Source of the DNA: VAZQ01 sp963835165
Lineage (GTDB): Bacteria > Pseudomonadota > Alphaproteobacteria > Rhizobiales > Xanthobacteraceae
Length of the DNA: 64,000 bases
Assembly: GCA_963835165.1 (NCBI GenBank)
Contig: CAWIGD010000070.1
Coordinates: forward strand, 62,001 to 126,000
Direction: 5' to 3'
Part shown: positions 1-8,647 of the stretch, in pieces
Numbering within the stretch: position 1 is the stretch's first letter
Layout of the letters: the number at the start of each line of letters is the position of its first letter
Notes under the pieces: model-generated
Told to the model about the DNA's origin: nothing
The model's input: only the letters and a program-made list of their open reading frames with translations
Database searches by the model: none
Made by a program: the position numbers and the translations under genes

Positions 1-687
1 GACATTACCTGGGCCCGCTTCGTCGCCGGCTTCGGGCATGGCGCACGTTTTCTATCCCGGATGTTTCCGCCCAATTTCGCCCATGACAAGCTCGAGCTGC
101 TCTATCATGGCATGACCGAGAGCCTGCAGATCGCCATCATCGCGACGGTAGCAGGTGTGCTCCTGTCGCTCCCGCTCGGGCTCATGGCCGCGCGCAATCT
201 GTCGCCGTTGCCGCTGGCTTGGACCGCGCGCGCCCTGATCGCGCTCTTTCGCACCTTCCACCCCGTGATCATCGCCATCCTGTTCGTGAAGGCGGTCGGC
301 TTCGGCGCACTCGCCGGAATGCTGGCGCTGATCGTCGCATCGCTGGGATTCATCTCGAAGCTCGTCGCCGAGGCCGTCGAGGAAATGTCCATGCGTCAGG
401 TCGAAGCGGTGCGGGCCACCGGCGCGCCCTTCCTCTCGCTGGTGATCATGGGTGTGTTGCCGCAGGTGATGCCGCGCTTCATCGGCTTTTCCGCCTATCA
501 ATTGGATTCCAACCTGCGCAACTCGGCGCTCGTCGGGCTCGTCGGCGGCGGCGGCATCGGCGCGACGCTGTTCACCGCATTCCAGCGCTTCGACTACGAT
601 TTCGTGCTAACCATCGTGCTCGCGATCATCGCAATCGTCATGGTCGGCGAGGTCCTTTCGGGCTGGATGCGCAGGCTGTTCCAATGA
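1..687 (+). CDS. phnE: Phosphonate ABC transporter permease PhnE (5' end outside window)
   Basis: Inner-membrane permease subunit of a phosphonate (or phosphite-type) ABC importer. The reading frame is open from base 1, so the true start lies upstream. Several hydrophobic segments are visible, and the cytoplasmic EAA loop that docks the ATPase is seen as EAVEEMSMRQVEAVRATGA followed by LPQVMPRF. The C-terminal signature NSALVGLVGGGGIGATL is typical of PhnE. The stop overlaps the ATG of the next permease gene (ATGA), so the two are translationally coupled. A PhnC ATPase and PhnD binding protein would be expected just upstream of the window. Substrate beyond the phosphonate family cannot be read from sequence. 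Confidence 0.9.
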   Translation, partial: DITWARFVAGFGHGARFLSRMFPPNFAHDKLELLYHGMTESLQIAIIATVAGVLLSLPLGLMAARNLSPLPLAWTARALIALFRTFHPVIIAILFVKAVGFGALAGMLALIVASLGFISKLVAEAVEEMSMRQVEAVRATGAPFLSLVIMGVLPQVMPRFIGFSAYQLDSNLRNSALVGLVGGGGIGATLFTAFQRFDYDFVLTIVLAIIAIVMVGEVLSGWMRRLFQ

Positions 688-1508
688 GCGCCCCGACCGC
701 TACCGGACCAGCAGGCGCGTCCCTGCGCCGTTGGCAACGCTTCACGCCCGCAGAGCGGGTGATGCGTTCTGCCTTCTATATCGTGGTGCTGATCGCCATC
801 GTGTGGTCGCTGCGCAGCATCGAGATCATCCCGGAGTTCCTTTACGACGCGCCGCAACAGACCGTCGACCTGTTCGCCCGCATGTGGCCGATCGACTGGG
901 CGTGGTATCCAAAGGTGGTGAATGCCGCGCTGCTGGAGACGCTGCATACGGCGACGCTCGGCACCATTCTCGCGGTCGCGATGGCAAGCCTCGTCGCGCT
1001 CATGGTTGCCCGCAACATCACGCGCTCGGTCGTTCTCAACACCATCGGCCGGTTCATTCTGGTTGCGACCCGCTCGGTGCATGCGATGATCTGGGCGCTG
1101 TTCTTCGTCGCGGTGTTCGGCCCCGGCGCCCTCGCCGGCACCATGGCGATCGCCCTGCATTCGATCGGGTTCACCGGCAAGTTCCTCTCGGAAGCGATCG
1201 AAGAAGCCAAGCCCGGCCCGATCGAGGCGCTGACCGCAACCGGAGCGTCCCCGTTGGCCATCCTGCTCAAGGGCTATTGGCCGCAGATAAAGCCCGCATT
1301 CCTCTCGATCTCGATGTTCCGCTGGGACATCAACGTGCGCGAATCCGCCGTGCTCGGTCTGGTTGGCGGCGGCGGCCTCGGCATGGCGCTCGATAGCGCC
1401 CTCTCCAACCTTTATTGGGACCAGGCCGGTCTGGTGCTGTTCGTGATCTTTGCGGTGGTCATCGTCGCCGAGGTCGTAACCGCATGGCTCCGGTCGCGGA
1501 TGATCTGA
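684..1508 (+). CDS. phnE: Phosphonate ABC transporter permease PhnE, second subunit
   Basis: Second PhnE-type permease, 274 residues, starting at the ATG that overlaps the stop of the previous gene. After a short polar N-terminus comes a membrane segment (FYIVVLIAIVWSL), then the BPD-transporter core with the EAA loop EAIEEAKPGPIEALTATGA and the family end motif NVRESAVLGLVGGGGLG. Two non-identical PhnE proteins presumably form a heterodimeric channel, as is common in rhizobial phn loci. No phn lyase genes follow; the next gene is convergent and unrelated, so this is the 3' end of the transport operon. Confidence 0.9.
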   Translation: MSAPTATGPAGASLRRWQRFTPAERVMRSAFYIVVLIAIVWSLRSIEIIPEFLYDAPQQTVDLFARMWPIDWAWYPKVVNAALLETLHTATLGTILAVAMASLVALMVARNITRSVVLNTIGRFILVATRSVHAMIWALFFVAVFGPGALAGTMAIALHSIGFTGKFLSEAIEEAKPGPIEALTATGASPLAILLKGYWPQIKPAFLSISMFRWDINVRESAVLGLVGGGGLGMALDSALSNLYWDQAGLVLFVIFAVVIVAEVVTAWLRSRMI

Positions 1509-1578
1509 GCAAGAGCGCGACGCCGCACGCCCGCTCGCGCCGAAGGTCCGGTGCGAGCGGCCGCGAGCTTCAGCCTGA

Positions 1579-2070
1579 TCATTTCAATTGGTCGGCGACC
1601 TTGGCCAGACCGGCCATGGCGCATTTCTCGTCGCCTTCCGAACTCGACCCGCTCACGCCCACCGCGCCGATCGTCTCGTTACCGACCTTGATCGGAACCC
1701 CGCCGCGCAGCGCGATGACATCGGCGAGCTCGCGTTGGGCGGCGAGTTCTGGCATTTCGGTCGTTCGCTTTGCCCACTCGGCGCTGGTGCGACCAAAGGT
1801 CCGGGCCGTATAGGCCTTGCGCCGGGCGAGCTCGAGATTGTGCGGGTTAGCCTGGTCGGACTGCAGAAATACCCGCAGCCGGCCGGCGCGATCGACAACG
1901 GCAACCGACACGCTGTTGCCGTCCTTCTCGCACTGGTCGAGGGCACCAACGGCGATCGCCAATCCCATGCGCACCCCAACGTCGCGTTGGGTGATAACCT
2001 GCGCCTGCGACGGGGACGGCAGCGCGCAGGTTGCGACAAGGCCAGCGGCCAGAGCAAATCGAATCATCAT
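1579..2070 (-). CDS. Secreted GlcG/HbpS-type heme-degrading-domain protein
   Basis: 163 residues with a cleavable signal peptide (hydrophobic run ALAAGLVATCALP, then PSQAQ). The mature part matches the GlcG/HbpS (DUF336) fold: a motif like VSVAVVDRAGRLRVF early on, the RKAYTARTF helix, and the glycine-rich end VGNETIGAVGVSGSSSEGDE. Family members bind heme or accompany glycolate/propanediol use; the ligand here is unknown. The ATG at 2070 is chosen because AGGGAGG lies just upstream and the signal peptide begins there; the longer upstream frame is not needed. It is convergent with the phnE genes and divergent from acpXL. Confidence 0.82.
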   Translation of the reverse strand: MMIRFALAAGLVATCALPSPSQAQVITQRDVGVRMGLAIAVGALDQCEKDGNSVSVAVVDRAGRLRVFLQSDQANPHNLELARRKAYTARTFGRTSAEWAKRTTEMPELAAQRELADVIALRGGVPIKVGNETIGAVGVSGSSSEGDEKCAMAGLAKVADQLK

Positions 2071-2363
2071 GAACCTCCCTTTAGTCGTCGGCAGCGACCC
2101 GATCGCCCCTGCCCCCGTTTTGGCGTTCTCCGATTTGCCGATTATCTCACGCGCGGGGCCGTTGATCACCCCGGGAGACGTCTAATGTGTTCAACCGTCG
2201 AGACTTTCGCTCTTGAGCGCTGCCATTGAACTTGCGCTATGTCTTCGCTATACGGGCACCCGACCTCTCGCGGGGGAGATGGGCCGCTCCGGGGCGATCC
2301 GACCCGCCATCGCAAACACGTCAGCGCGGTTGCCGAAACGCGTGGCCGATCAGGGATTTACTG
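2071..2363. promoter_or_regulatory. Divergent intergenic region upstream of acpXL
   Basis: 293 bases between the divergent GlcG-like gene and acpXL. It should carry the promoters of both. An upstream in-frame extension of acpXL (from 2226) is arginine-rich and does not look like protein. A Shine-Dalgarno-like AGGGA lies before the acpXL ATG at 2364. I could not assign -35/-10 boxes with confidence. Confidence 0.4.
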
Positions 2364-2645
2364 ATGCCTTCGACTTTTGACACCGTGGCCAATATCATCT
2401 CCGAGACCTGTGACATTCCCCGCGAGACGATCAAGCCCGAAAGCCACGCCATCAACGATCTCGGCATCGACAGCCTGGATTTCCTCGACATCGCGTTTGC
2501 GATCGACAAGGCGTTCGGCATCAAGATGCCGCTCGAGCAGTGGACGCAAGAGGTCAACGACGGCAAGGCGACGACTGAGCAGTATTTTCAGTTGAACAAC
2601 CTGTGCGCCCGCATCGACGAGCTCGTCGCTGCCAAGGGTGCCTGA
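2364..2645 (+). CDS. acpXL: Acyl carrier protein AcpXL for very-long-chain fatty acid of lipid A
   Basis: 93-residue acyl carrier protein. The phosphopantetheine attachment site is Ser37 in NDLGIDSLDFLD. AcpXL is the dedicated carrier on which rhizobia and relatives build the 27-hydroxyoctacosanoate (C28) chain that is then placed on lipid A. The extra length at the C-terminus (WTQEVNDGKATTEQYF...) relative to ordinary AcpP fits AcpXL. It opens a co-directional six-gene cluster with small gaps or overlaps. The start at 2364 gives the normal AcpXL length; the longer frame from 2226 does not. Confidence 0.93.
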   Translation: MPSTFDTVANIISETCDIPRETIKPESHAINDLGIDSLDFLDIAFAIDKAFGIKMPLEQWTQEVNDGKATTEQYFQLNNLCARIDELVAAKGA

Positions 2646-2654
2646 CGCGCCCGC

Positions 2655-3128
2655 ATGCGTCTCGAGTACTTTCAGCTCATCGACCGCATTGCCGAGCTTG
2701 ATCTTGCGCAGCAGACCATCCGCGCAGAGGCGCGCGTCCCGACCACATCGACCATCTTCGAGGGACACTTTCCCGGCTATCCGCTGATGCCGGGCGTGCT
2801 GCTCATCGAGGCCATGGCGCAGACCTCCGGCTGGCTCGTCATCGCGGTCACCAACTTCACGCGCATGCCGTTCTTCGCCGCGCTGAAGGAGGCGAAGCTG
2901 CGCTCATTCATCACGCCGGGTCAAAATCTTTCGCTCTCGGCCAAACTGCTGCACGAAGGCTCCGGCTACGCCGTCACCAAGGCCGACATCCACTGCGACG
3001 GCAAGCTCGCCTGCAATGCCGAGATCACGTTCCGGCTGGTCGAGTTTCCCAACCCCGAATTCCGCGCGAGCATGGAGAAGATGGCCGCGATCCTCGAGTT
3101 TCCGAGGGGGGCGCCCGCCCATGGCTGA
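2655..3128 (+). CDS. fabZXL: 3-hydroxyacyl-ACP dehydratase, FabZ-like (FabZXL)
   Basis: 157 residues, hot-dog fold dehydratase that removes water from 3-hydroxyacyl-AcpXL during elongation. The catalytic region is clear: GHFPGYPLMPGVLLIEAMAQ, holding the active-site His and Glu of FabZ. It follows acpXL by 9 bases and its last 8 bases overlap the start of the next ketosynthase gene, which points to coupled translation. Longer than housekeeping FabZ (about 145-150) mainly at the C-terminus (NPEFRASMEKMAAILEF). Confidence 0.9.
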   Translation: MRLEYFQLIDRIAELDLAQQTIRAEARVPTTSTIFEGHFPGYPLMPGVLLIEAMAQTSGWLVIAVTNFTRMPFFAALKEAKLRSFITPGQNLSLSAKLLHEGSGYAVTKADIHCDGKLACNAEITFRLVEFPNPEFRASMEKMAAILEFPRGAPAHG

Positions 3129-4308
3129 GGCGCCGCGCGAAACCTGGATCACCGGCATCGGCGTCGTGTCCTGCCTCGGCGAAGGCGCCGAGGCGCATTG
3201 GCAGGCCCTCACCGACCGACGCGGCAACGTGGATGCCGAGACCTTCGCTCCCCATCTCGTCCATCCGCTCGCGCCGATCAATCTCGACCTGCAAATCCCG
3301 AAGAAGGGCGATCAACGCCAGATGGAAGCCTGGCAGCGGATCGGCACCTACGCGGCCGGGCTGGCGCTCGCGGATGCCGGGGTGAAGGGCAATGCCGATT
3401 TGCTCTCGCACATGGATATGGTGGTTGCCGCCGGCGGCGGCGAGCGCGACATCGCGGTCGACGGCACCATCCTCACCAACAAATCCAAGGCCGCCAATCC
3501 GGAAGCTTTTCTCAACGAACGGCTGATGAGTGATCTGCGGCCGACATTGTTCCTGGCGCAGCTCTCCAATCTGCTCGCCGGCAATATTTCGATCGTGCAT
3601 GGCGTCACCGGCTCCTCGCGCACGTTCATGGGCGAAGAGTCGGCGGGGGTGGACGCGGTACGCATCGCGCTCGCGCGCATCGCGGCCGGACAAAGCGAAC
3701 TCGCGCTGGTGGGCGGCTCGCACAACGGCGAGCGTGAGGACCTGCTGCTGCTCTACGATGCCGGAGGGCATTTGCTGCGCGGTGCGTTCCAGCCGGTTTG
3801 GGAACGCAAGAACGGCATGGTGCTCGGCTCGCTTGGCGCATTCCTGGTGCTGGAGGCGCGCAGCCACGCCGAGGCGCGCGGCGCCAAGCCATTGGCGCGG
3901 CTGTCGACCGTCATGTCGGAGCGTTCGAGCCGGCCCGCCGGCTCGGTCACCGCGGCGCTGGGGCGGATGTGGCAACGGCTCGCGCCCCCGCCCAAGGCCG
4001 GGCGCATCGCAGTGATCTCGGGCGCCAGCGGCGCGGAGCCGGCGACCGACGAAGAGCGCGCCTGGCTCAAGACGATGCCCGACGTGCCGGTGCGGGCGAC
4101 GGGCAGCAGTCTCGGCCATGGTTTCGAACCGCAATTCGCCTTGAACATTGCGCTTGCCACGCTCGCGCTCGGTCGCGAAAAGTTGTTTCCGCCCTTCGAT
4201 TCGTCTGGGATCGAACAGGCGTATGAAGGTCCGCTCGATCAGGTCGCCGTCACCGCCGTCGGTCATTGGCGCGGCGAAGGCATGGCGCTGGTCGAGGCCG
4301 TGAGGTGA
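3121..4308 (+). CDS. fabF2XL: Beta-ketoacyl synthase-like protein FabF2XL, catalytic residues missing
   Basis: 395 residues with a thiolase-fold ketosynthase architecture. Where active KAS II enzymes have TACA with the nucleophilic Cys, this protein reads GVTGSSRTFMGEESAG; where they have PHGTGT it reads ISGASGAEPATDEE; only the last His (SLGHG) survives. It therefore looks like a non-condensing partner, comparable in logic to the KS-beta/chain-length-factor subunits of type II polyketide synthases, probably pairing with the intact synthase encoded next. The start at 3121 overlaps the dehydratase stop. Position and order match fabF2XL of the rhizobial lipid A cluster. The partner role is inference. 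Confidence 0.85.
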   Translation: MAEAPRETWITGIGVVSCLGEGAEAHWQALTDRRGNVDAETFAPHLVHPLAPINLDLQIPKKGDQRQMEAWQRIGTYAAGLALADAGVKGNADLLSHMDMVVAAGGGERDIAVDGTILTNKSKAANPEAFLNERLMSDLRPTLFLAQLSNLLAGNISIVHGVTGSSRTFMGEESAGVDAVRIALARIAAGQSELALVGGSHNGEREDLLLLYDAGGHLLRGAFQPVWERKNGMVLGSLGAFLVLEARSHAEARGAKPLARLSTVMSERSSRPAGSVTAALGRMWQRLAPPPKAGRIAVISGASGAEPATDEERAWLKTMPDVPVRATGSSLGHGFEPQFALNIALATLALGREKLFPPFDSSGIEQAYEGPLDQVAVTAVGHWRGEGMALVEAVR

Positions 4309-4320
4309 AGGAGGACTGAC

Positions 4321-5601
4321 ATGGCATCTTCGCACGACAAGAACGGGCGCCCGATCGTGGTGGTCACCGGCATGGGCGTCATCACCTCGCTGGGTGCGGG
4401 CAAGGCCGACAACTGGGCAAGGCTCACGGCCGGAGAATCCGGCATCCATCGCATCACCCGCTTCGCCAACGACGGCCTCAAGACCACGATCGCGGGCTCC
4501 GTTGACTTCATCCCGGTCGAGCCGTTCTGCTCGACCGACCTCGGCGAGCGCATGGCGACGATGGTCGCCGAGGAGGCGATCGCAGAGTCGGGGATCGGCC
4601 GCAAAGGCGATTTCCCGGGCCCGCTGTTCCTGGCGGTCGCGCCGGTGGAGATCGAGTGGCCGCATCGCGACGTGCTGGCCGCCGCCTCCGGCGCCAACGA
4701 CACGGTCGGATATGATGACCTCCTGCGCGCGAGCGCCTCGGGCCGCTTCCACGCCATCCACGAGCGCTGCCTGTTCGGCTCGGTCGCCGAGCATCTCGCC
4801 GACCAATTCGGCACCAAGGGCTCGCCCATTTCGGTATCGACCGCCTGTGCGTCGGGCGCGAGCGCGATCCAGCTCGGGGTCGAGGCGATCCGCCGCGGCG
4901 AGGCCGATGCCGCGCTCTGCATCGGCACCGACGGCTCGGTCAATCCGGAGGCCTTGATCCGCTTCTCCTTGTTGTCCGCGCTCTCGACCGCGAACAATCC
5001 GCCGGAATCGGCGGCCAAGCCGTTTGCCAAGAACCGCGACGGCTTCGTCATGGCGGAGGGCGCCGCCGCGCTCGTGCTCGAGAGCTACGAATCCGCCGTC
5101 GCACGCGGCGCCAACATCCTGGGCGTGCTCGCCGGCTGCGGCGAGATGGCGGACTCGTTCCACCGCACCCGCTCGAGCCCCGACGGCAAGCCGATTATCG
5201 GCTGCATCCGGCGCGCGGTCGAGGACGCCGGCCTCTCGCCCGACGACATCGACTACATCAACCCCCACGGCACCGGTACGCCCGAGAACGACAAGATGGA
5301 ATATCTCGGCGTGGCAACGGTGTTCGGAGAGCGGGCCACATCGATTCCGGTCTCGTCGAACAAGTCGATGATCGGGCACACGCTGTCGGCGGCCGGCGCG
5401 GTCGAGACCGTGTTCACGCTGCTGACTTTGGAGCATCAGCGTCTGCCGCCGACCATCAATTATCTGGTGCCGGATCCGGCCATCCCGCTCGACGTCGTTC
5501 CGAACACCGCCCGCGATGCCAAGGTGCGCCACGCGCTGTCGAACTCGTTCGGTTTCGGCGGGCAAAACGTCTCGCTGGTGATGAGCCGGGAGCCCGCGTG
5601 A
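4321..5601 (+). CDS. fabF1XL: Beta-ketoacyl-ACP synthase II FabF1XL
   Basis: 426-residue KAS II. The complete Cys-His-His triad is present: Cys176 in VSTACASGA, His316 in NPHGTGTPENDK, and His353 in SNKSMIGHTLSAAGA. It condenses malonyl-ACP with the growing chain on AcpXL to reach C26-C28. A strong ribosome site (AAGGAGG) precedes the ATG. It lies 12 bases after FabF2XL and 3 bases before the dehydrogenase gene, inside the same transcription unit. Confidence 0.93.
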   Translation: MASSHDKNGRPIVVVTGMGVITSLGAGKADNWARLTAGESGIHRITRFANDGLKTTIAGSVDFIPVEPFCSTDLGERMATMVAEEAIAESGIGRKGDFPGPLFLAVAPVEIEWPHRDVLAAASGANDTVGYDDLLRASASGRFHAIHERCLFGSVAEHLADQFGTKGSPISVSTACASGASAIQLGVEAIRRGEADAALCIGTDGSVNPEALIRFSLLSALSTANNPPESAAKPFAKNRDGFVMAEGAAALVLESYESAVARGANILGVLAGCGEMADSFHRTRSSPDGKPIIGCIRRAVEDAGLSPDDIDYINPHGTGTPENDKMEYLGVATVFGERATSIPVSSNKSMIGHTLSAAGAVETVFTLLTLEHQRLPPTINYLVPDPAIPLDVVPNTARDAKVRHALSNSFGFGGQNVSLVMSREPA

Positions 5602-5604
5602 CGC

Positions 5605-6627
5605 ATGCGGGCTCTCACCCTCCTTGCCGATCGCAAGCTTGAGCTGACCGACATCCCCCCGCCTGCCGCGCCGGCCGCGGGCGAGGTGCAGATCCGGATC
5701 AAGGCGGTGGCGCTCAATCATCTCGATCTCTGGGGCTATCGCGGCATGGCCTTTGCCAAGCGCAAGATGCCGGTCGTGGTCGGTGTCGAGGCGGCGGGCG
5801 AGATCGCCGCAGTCGGCCCCGGCACGGCCGGGTTCATGCCCGGCGACAGCGTCGTCATGTATGGAGCCTTGACCTGCGGCACCTGCAAAGCCTGCCGCGA
5901 GGGCCGCGACAATCTGTGTGAAAACGTCGGCGGCATCATGGGCTTCCATATCGATGGCTTCGCCCGCGATCTCGTCAACATGCCCGCACGGCTGGTGATA
6001 CCGGTTCCCAAGGGGGTGTCGCTGCGCGATGCCGCCTGCGCGCCGATCGCCTTCGCGACGGTGCAGCACATGTTGTTCGACAATGCCAGGCTCGAGCCCG
6101 GCGAAACCGTGCTGGTGCATGCCGGCGGCTCCGGGATCGGCTCGGTCGCGATCAAGATGGCGAAGGCGATCGGCTGCACCGTCATCACCACCGTCGGCGA
6201 CGACGCCAAGGCCGAGAAGGCCAAGGCGCTCGGCGCCGATCACGTCATCAATTACCGCACCGACCGCTTCGAAGGCGCCGTGCGCAAGATCACCGCCAAG
6301 AAAGGCGTCGACGTCGTGTTCGAGCATGTCGGCGCCGAGACCTTCAACGGCTCGCTCCTGTGCCTCAAGCGCGGCGGCCGGCTGGTCACCTGCGGGTCGA
6401 CATCGGGGCCTACGACGACCATCAACCTGATGCAGCTTTTCCAGCAGCAATATCGCATCATCGGATCGTTCGGCGCCTCGATGCGCAATATCCGCGAAAG
6501 CCTGGCCAAGATGGCGAACGGGCTGTCGCCGGTGATCGACACCGAGGTCCCGCTCGCCGAGTTCGAGCGCGGGCTGGCGCGGCTCGAAAGCCGACAGGTG
6601 TTCGGTAAGATCGTCGTCTCCTTTTGA
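5605..6627 (+). CDS. adh2XL: Zinc-type alcohol dehydrogenase / enoyl reductase-like Adh2XL
   Basis: 340 residues, medium-chain dehydrogenase/reductase. The N-terminal GroES-like domain includes a cysteine cluster (LTCGTCKACREGRDNLCEN) that would hold the structural zinc, and the Rossmann domain has VHAGGSGIGSVAIKMAKAIG. In this conserved cluster it is thought to supply a reductive step (possibly the enoyl reductase) for the very-long-chain acyl group. The exact step is not proven by sequence. Three bases separate it from fabF1XL. Confidence 0.88.
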   Translation: MRALTLLADRKLELTDIPPPAAPAAGEVQIRIKAVALNHLDLWGYRGMAFAKRKMPVVVGVEAAGEIAAVGPGTAGFMPGDSVVMYGALTCGTCKACREGRDNLCENVGGIMGFHIDGFARDLVNMPARLVIPVPKGVSLRDAACAPIAFATVQHMLFDNARLEPGETVLVHAGGSGIGSVAIKMAKAIGCTVITTVGDDAKAEKAKALGADHVINYRTDRFEGAVRKITAKKGVDVVFEHVGAETFNGSLLCLKRGGRLVTCGSTSGPTTTINLMQLFQQQYRIIGSFGASMRNIRESLAKMANGLSPVIDTEVPLAEFERGLARLESRQVFGKIVVSF

Positions 6628-6649
6628 CGAGCCGCCGCGAGCGCCACCC

Positions 6650-7576
6650 ATGACCGCGTCGAGAGCCCATCGCGCCGGGCAACATGTCAAGGCGGCCGCC
6701 GACGCGACGCTCGGGCACCTGGCCGTGGGCATGCTGCGAGCGATCCGCGCGACCAGCCGCACACGCATGGCCGACTTCGCCGGCGGCTTTATGCGCAAAC
6801 TCGGTCCGCGCCTCAAGGAACACGGAATCGGCCGCGCCAACCTCGCGGCGGCGTTTCCCGACAAATCCGCAGCCGAGATCGAGGACATCCTGCAGGCGGT
6901 GTGGGACAACCTGGGCCGGGTTGCCGCCGAATTCGCGCATATCGATCGCCTGCAGATGTTCGAACCTGATCCGCACGACCAGGGCGACATGCTCTACACG
7001 CAAGAGGTCTACGAGCGGTTCAAGCGATTGCGCGACGACGGCAAGCCCGCGCTGATCTTCGCCGCCCACCTCGCCAACTGGGAACTGCCGGCACTGGTCG
7101 CCAGCAAGTATCGGCTCAACACCACCGTGTTGTACCGGCGGCCTAATATCGGGGCGGTGAGCGATGCCATCATCCAGATCCGCAAGGACAGCATGGGCAC
7201 GCTGGTTCCGACCGGTCTCGACGCGCCGCTCAAACTGTTGCGCGTGCTCGAGGCCGGCGGCCACGTGGCCATGCTGGTCGACCAGTACTATGTGAACGGC
7301 GTCGACGTGACCTTCTTCGGCCGTACCTGCAAGGCCAACCCTTTCATCGCCCGGCTCGCGCGCCACATCGACTGCCCCATTCACGGCACGCGGGTCGTGC
7401 GCCTGCCCGACAAGCGCCGCTTTCGCGTCGACCTCACCGAGGCGATCGAGCCGCGGCGCGACGCCGACGGAAAGGTCGACATCGCCGGCACCATGCAGGC
7501 GATCACGTCGGTGGTCGAAGGCTGGGTGCGCGAGCACCCGGAGCAATGGCTCTGGGTGCATCGGCGCTGGCGCTGA
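6650..7576 (+). CDS. lpxXL: Lipid A very-long-chain acyltransferase LpxXL
   Basis: 308 residues, lysophospholipid acyltransferase superfamily (HtrB/LpxL type). The catalytic HX4E motif is at His140-Glu145 in AAHLANWELPAL. A hydrophobic/basic N-terminus would hold it at the inner membrane. In rhizobia LpxXL moves the C28 chain from AcpXL to the secondary position of lipid A. It closes the cluster and is convergent with the universal stress gene 35 bases further on. Confidence 0.92.
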   Translation: MTASRAHRAGQHVKAAADATLGHLAVGMLRAIRATSRTRMADFAGGFMRKLGPRLKEHGIGRANLAAAFPDKSAAEIEDILQAVWDNLGRVAAEFAHIDRLQMFEPDPHDQGDMLYTQEVYERFKRLRDDGKPALIFAAHLANWELPALVASKYRLNTTVLYRRPNIGAVSDAIIQIRKDSMGTLVPTGLDAPLKLLRVLEAGGHVAMLVDQYYVNGVDVTFFGRTCKANPFIARLARHIDCPIHGTRVVRLPDKRRFRVDLTEAIEPRRDADGKVDIAGTMQAITSVVEGWVREHPEQWLWVHRRWR

Positions 7577-7611
7577 GCACCGAAGCTCGCCCTCATTTGG
7601 CAGCCATGCAA

Positions 7612-8460
7612 TCAGTGCGAGAGAAAAATCGGAACCGGCGGCCGTGACAGCATGCTCTTGGTCGCCCCTCCCAGGATGAACTCTCGAATTCGAGAGTGTC
7701 CATACGCTCCCATGACGAGCAGATCCGCGCTGCGCGACGTGACATAGGACTTGAGGATGTCACCGATGCCGCGACCGGCAGCATCCACGGTGTCCAGGAC
7801 GGCGTCTACACCATGGCGCTTCAAATGCTTTGCGAGCTCGGTCCCGGACCTCCTGGATTCAATGGCTTTTTCATTGCTCACCGTTACGACGTACACCTGC
7901 TTCGCTTTTTCCAGCAGCGGGAGCGCGTCTGCCACCGCCCTGGCCGCAGGCCGACTGAAATCCCAAGCGACGACCACGGCATCGAGTGCGAATGCGCCAG
8001 GGCGCTTGGGCGTGTGCGGCATGACGAGCGTGGCCCGTCCCGAGCCGAATATGATCAATTCGGCGTACCATTGATCGAAATGGTCACCGACCGGCACGGG
8101 TACAATCGTGAGATCCCGAAGTCGGGCATATTCGACGAGCACATCGGGGACTTCCGACGTCAGGCAGTGCTCCAGTATCCGATCCTGCAAGACTCCGTGC
8201 TTCTCCGCGGCGTCTTGGAACGCAGCTAGAAGGTTCTTCGCGTTGGTCGAACTCTTCTTGGCCTCGGTGGCAGCCAGCGCCGCGACGTCGAGCACTGCCC
8301 CGGCCAGGATGCTGCCCGGGGCTTGAATCTTGACCTCACAGGCAATCGCCGAAATTCGCGCTCCGAGGGCGACCGCGAAAGCAACGGCCTCGTCCACCGC
8401 CGAAACTGGCGTCGCCTCTGGATAGGTTGTGAGCGCAAGAAGGATATCCCTGACTTCCAT
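7612..8460 (-). CDS. Tandem-domain universal stress protein (UspA family)
   Basis: 282 residues, twice the usual single Usp length. The N-terminal half starts MEVRDILLALTTYPE and is more diverged; the C-terminal half (from about residue 155, ALDAVVVAWDFSRPA) ends in MGAYGHSRIREFILGGATKSML, close to the GX2GX9G nucleotide-binding signature. Such two-domain proteins are general stress factors; the specific role is unknown. Monocistronic as far as can be seen, with 187 bases to the next gene. Confidence 0.88.
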   Translation of the reverse strand: MEVRDILLALTTYPEATPVSAVDEAVAFAVALGARISAIACEVKIQAPGSILAGAVLDVAALAATEAKKSSTNAKNLLAAFQDAAEKHGVLQDRILEHCLTSEVPDVLVEYARLRDLTIVPVPVGDHFDQWYAELIIFGSGRATLVMPHTPKRPGAFALDAVVVAWDFSRPAARAVADALPLLEKAKQVYVVTVSNEKAIESRRSGTELAKHLKRHGVDAVLDTVDAAGRGIGDILKSYVTSRSADLLVMGAYGHSRIREFILGGATKSMLSRPPVPIFLSH

Positions 8461-8647
8461 GAGTTGCTCCGTCGCTGCAACGATTGAAACGCATAAGGCC
8501 GTGCGCCCAAACTCCTACTAGAATAGTCCAGATAGGAACATGTGGCGTTTGATCCACATCAAGCTCGATGGCACGCGATATGAGCGGCGAATGTCCGATC
8601 GCGGCGTCGCGATGCCCTGATTCCACCGCTAGCACTGCGACGCCGGC

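Noticed and set aside
3025..6990. A 1321-codon open frame on the minus strand across the lipid A cluster
   Set aside because: It is antisense to five genes with clear motifs, is Arg/His/Gly-rich without domains, and reflects high GC at third positions.
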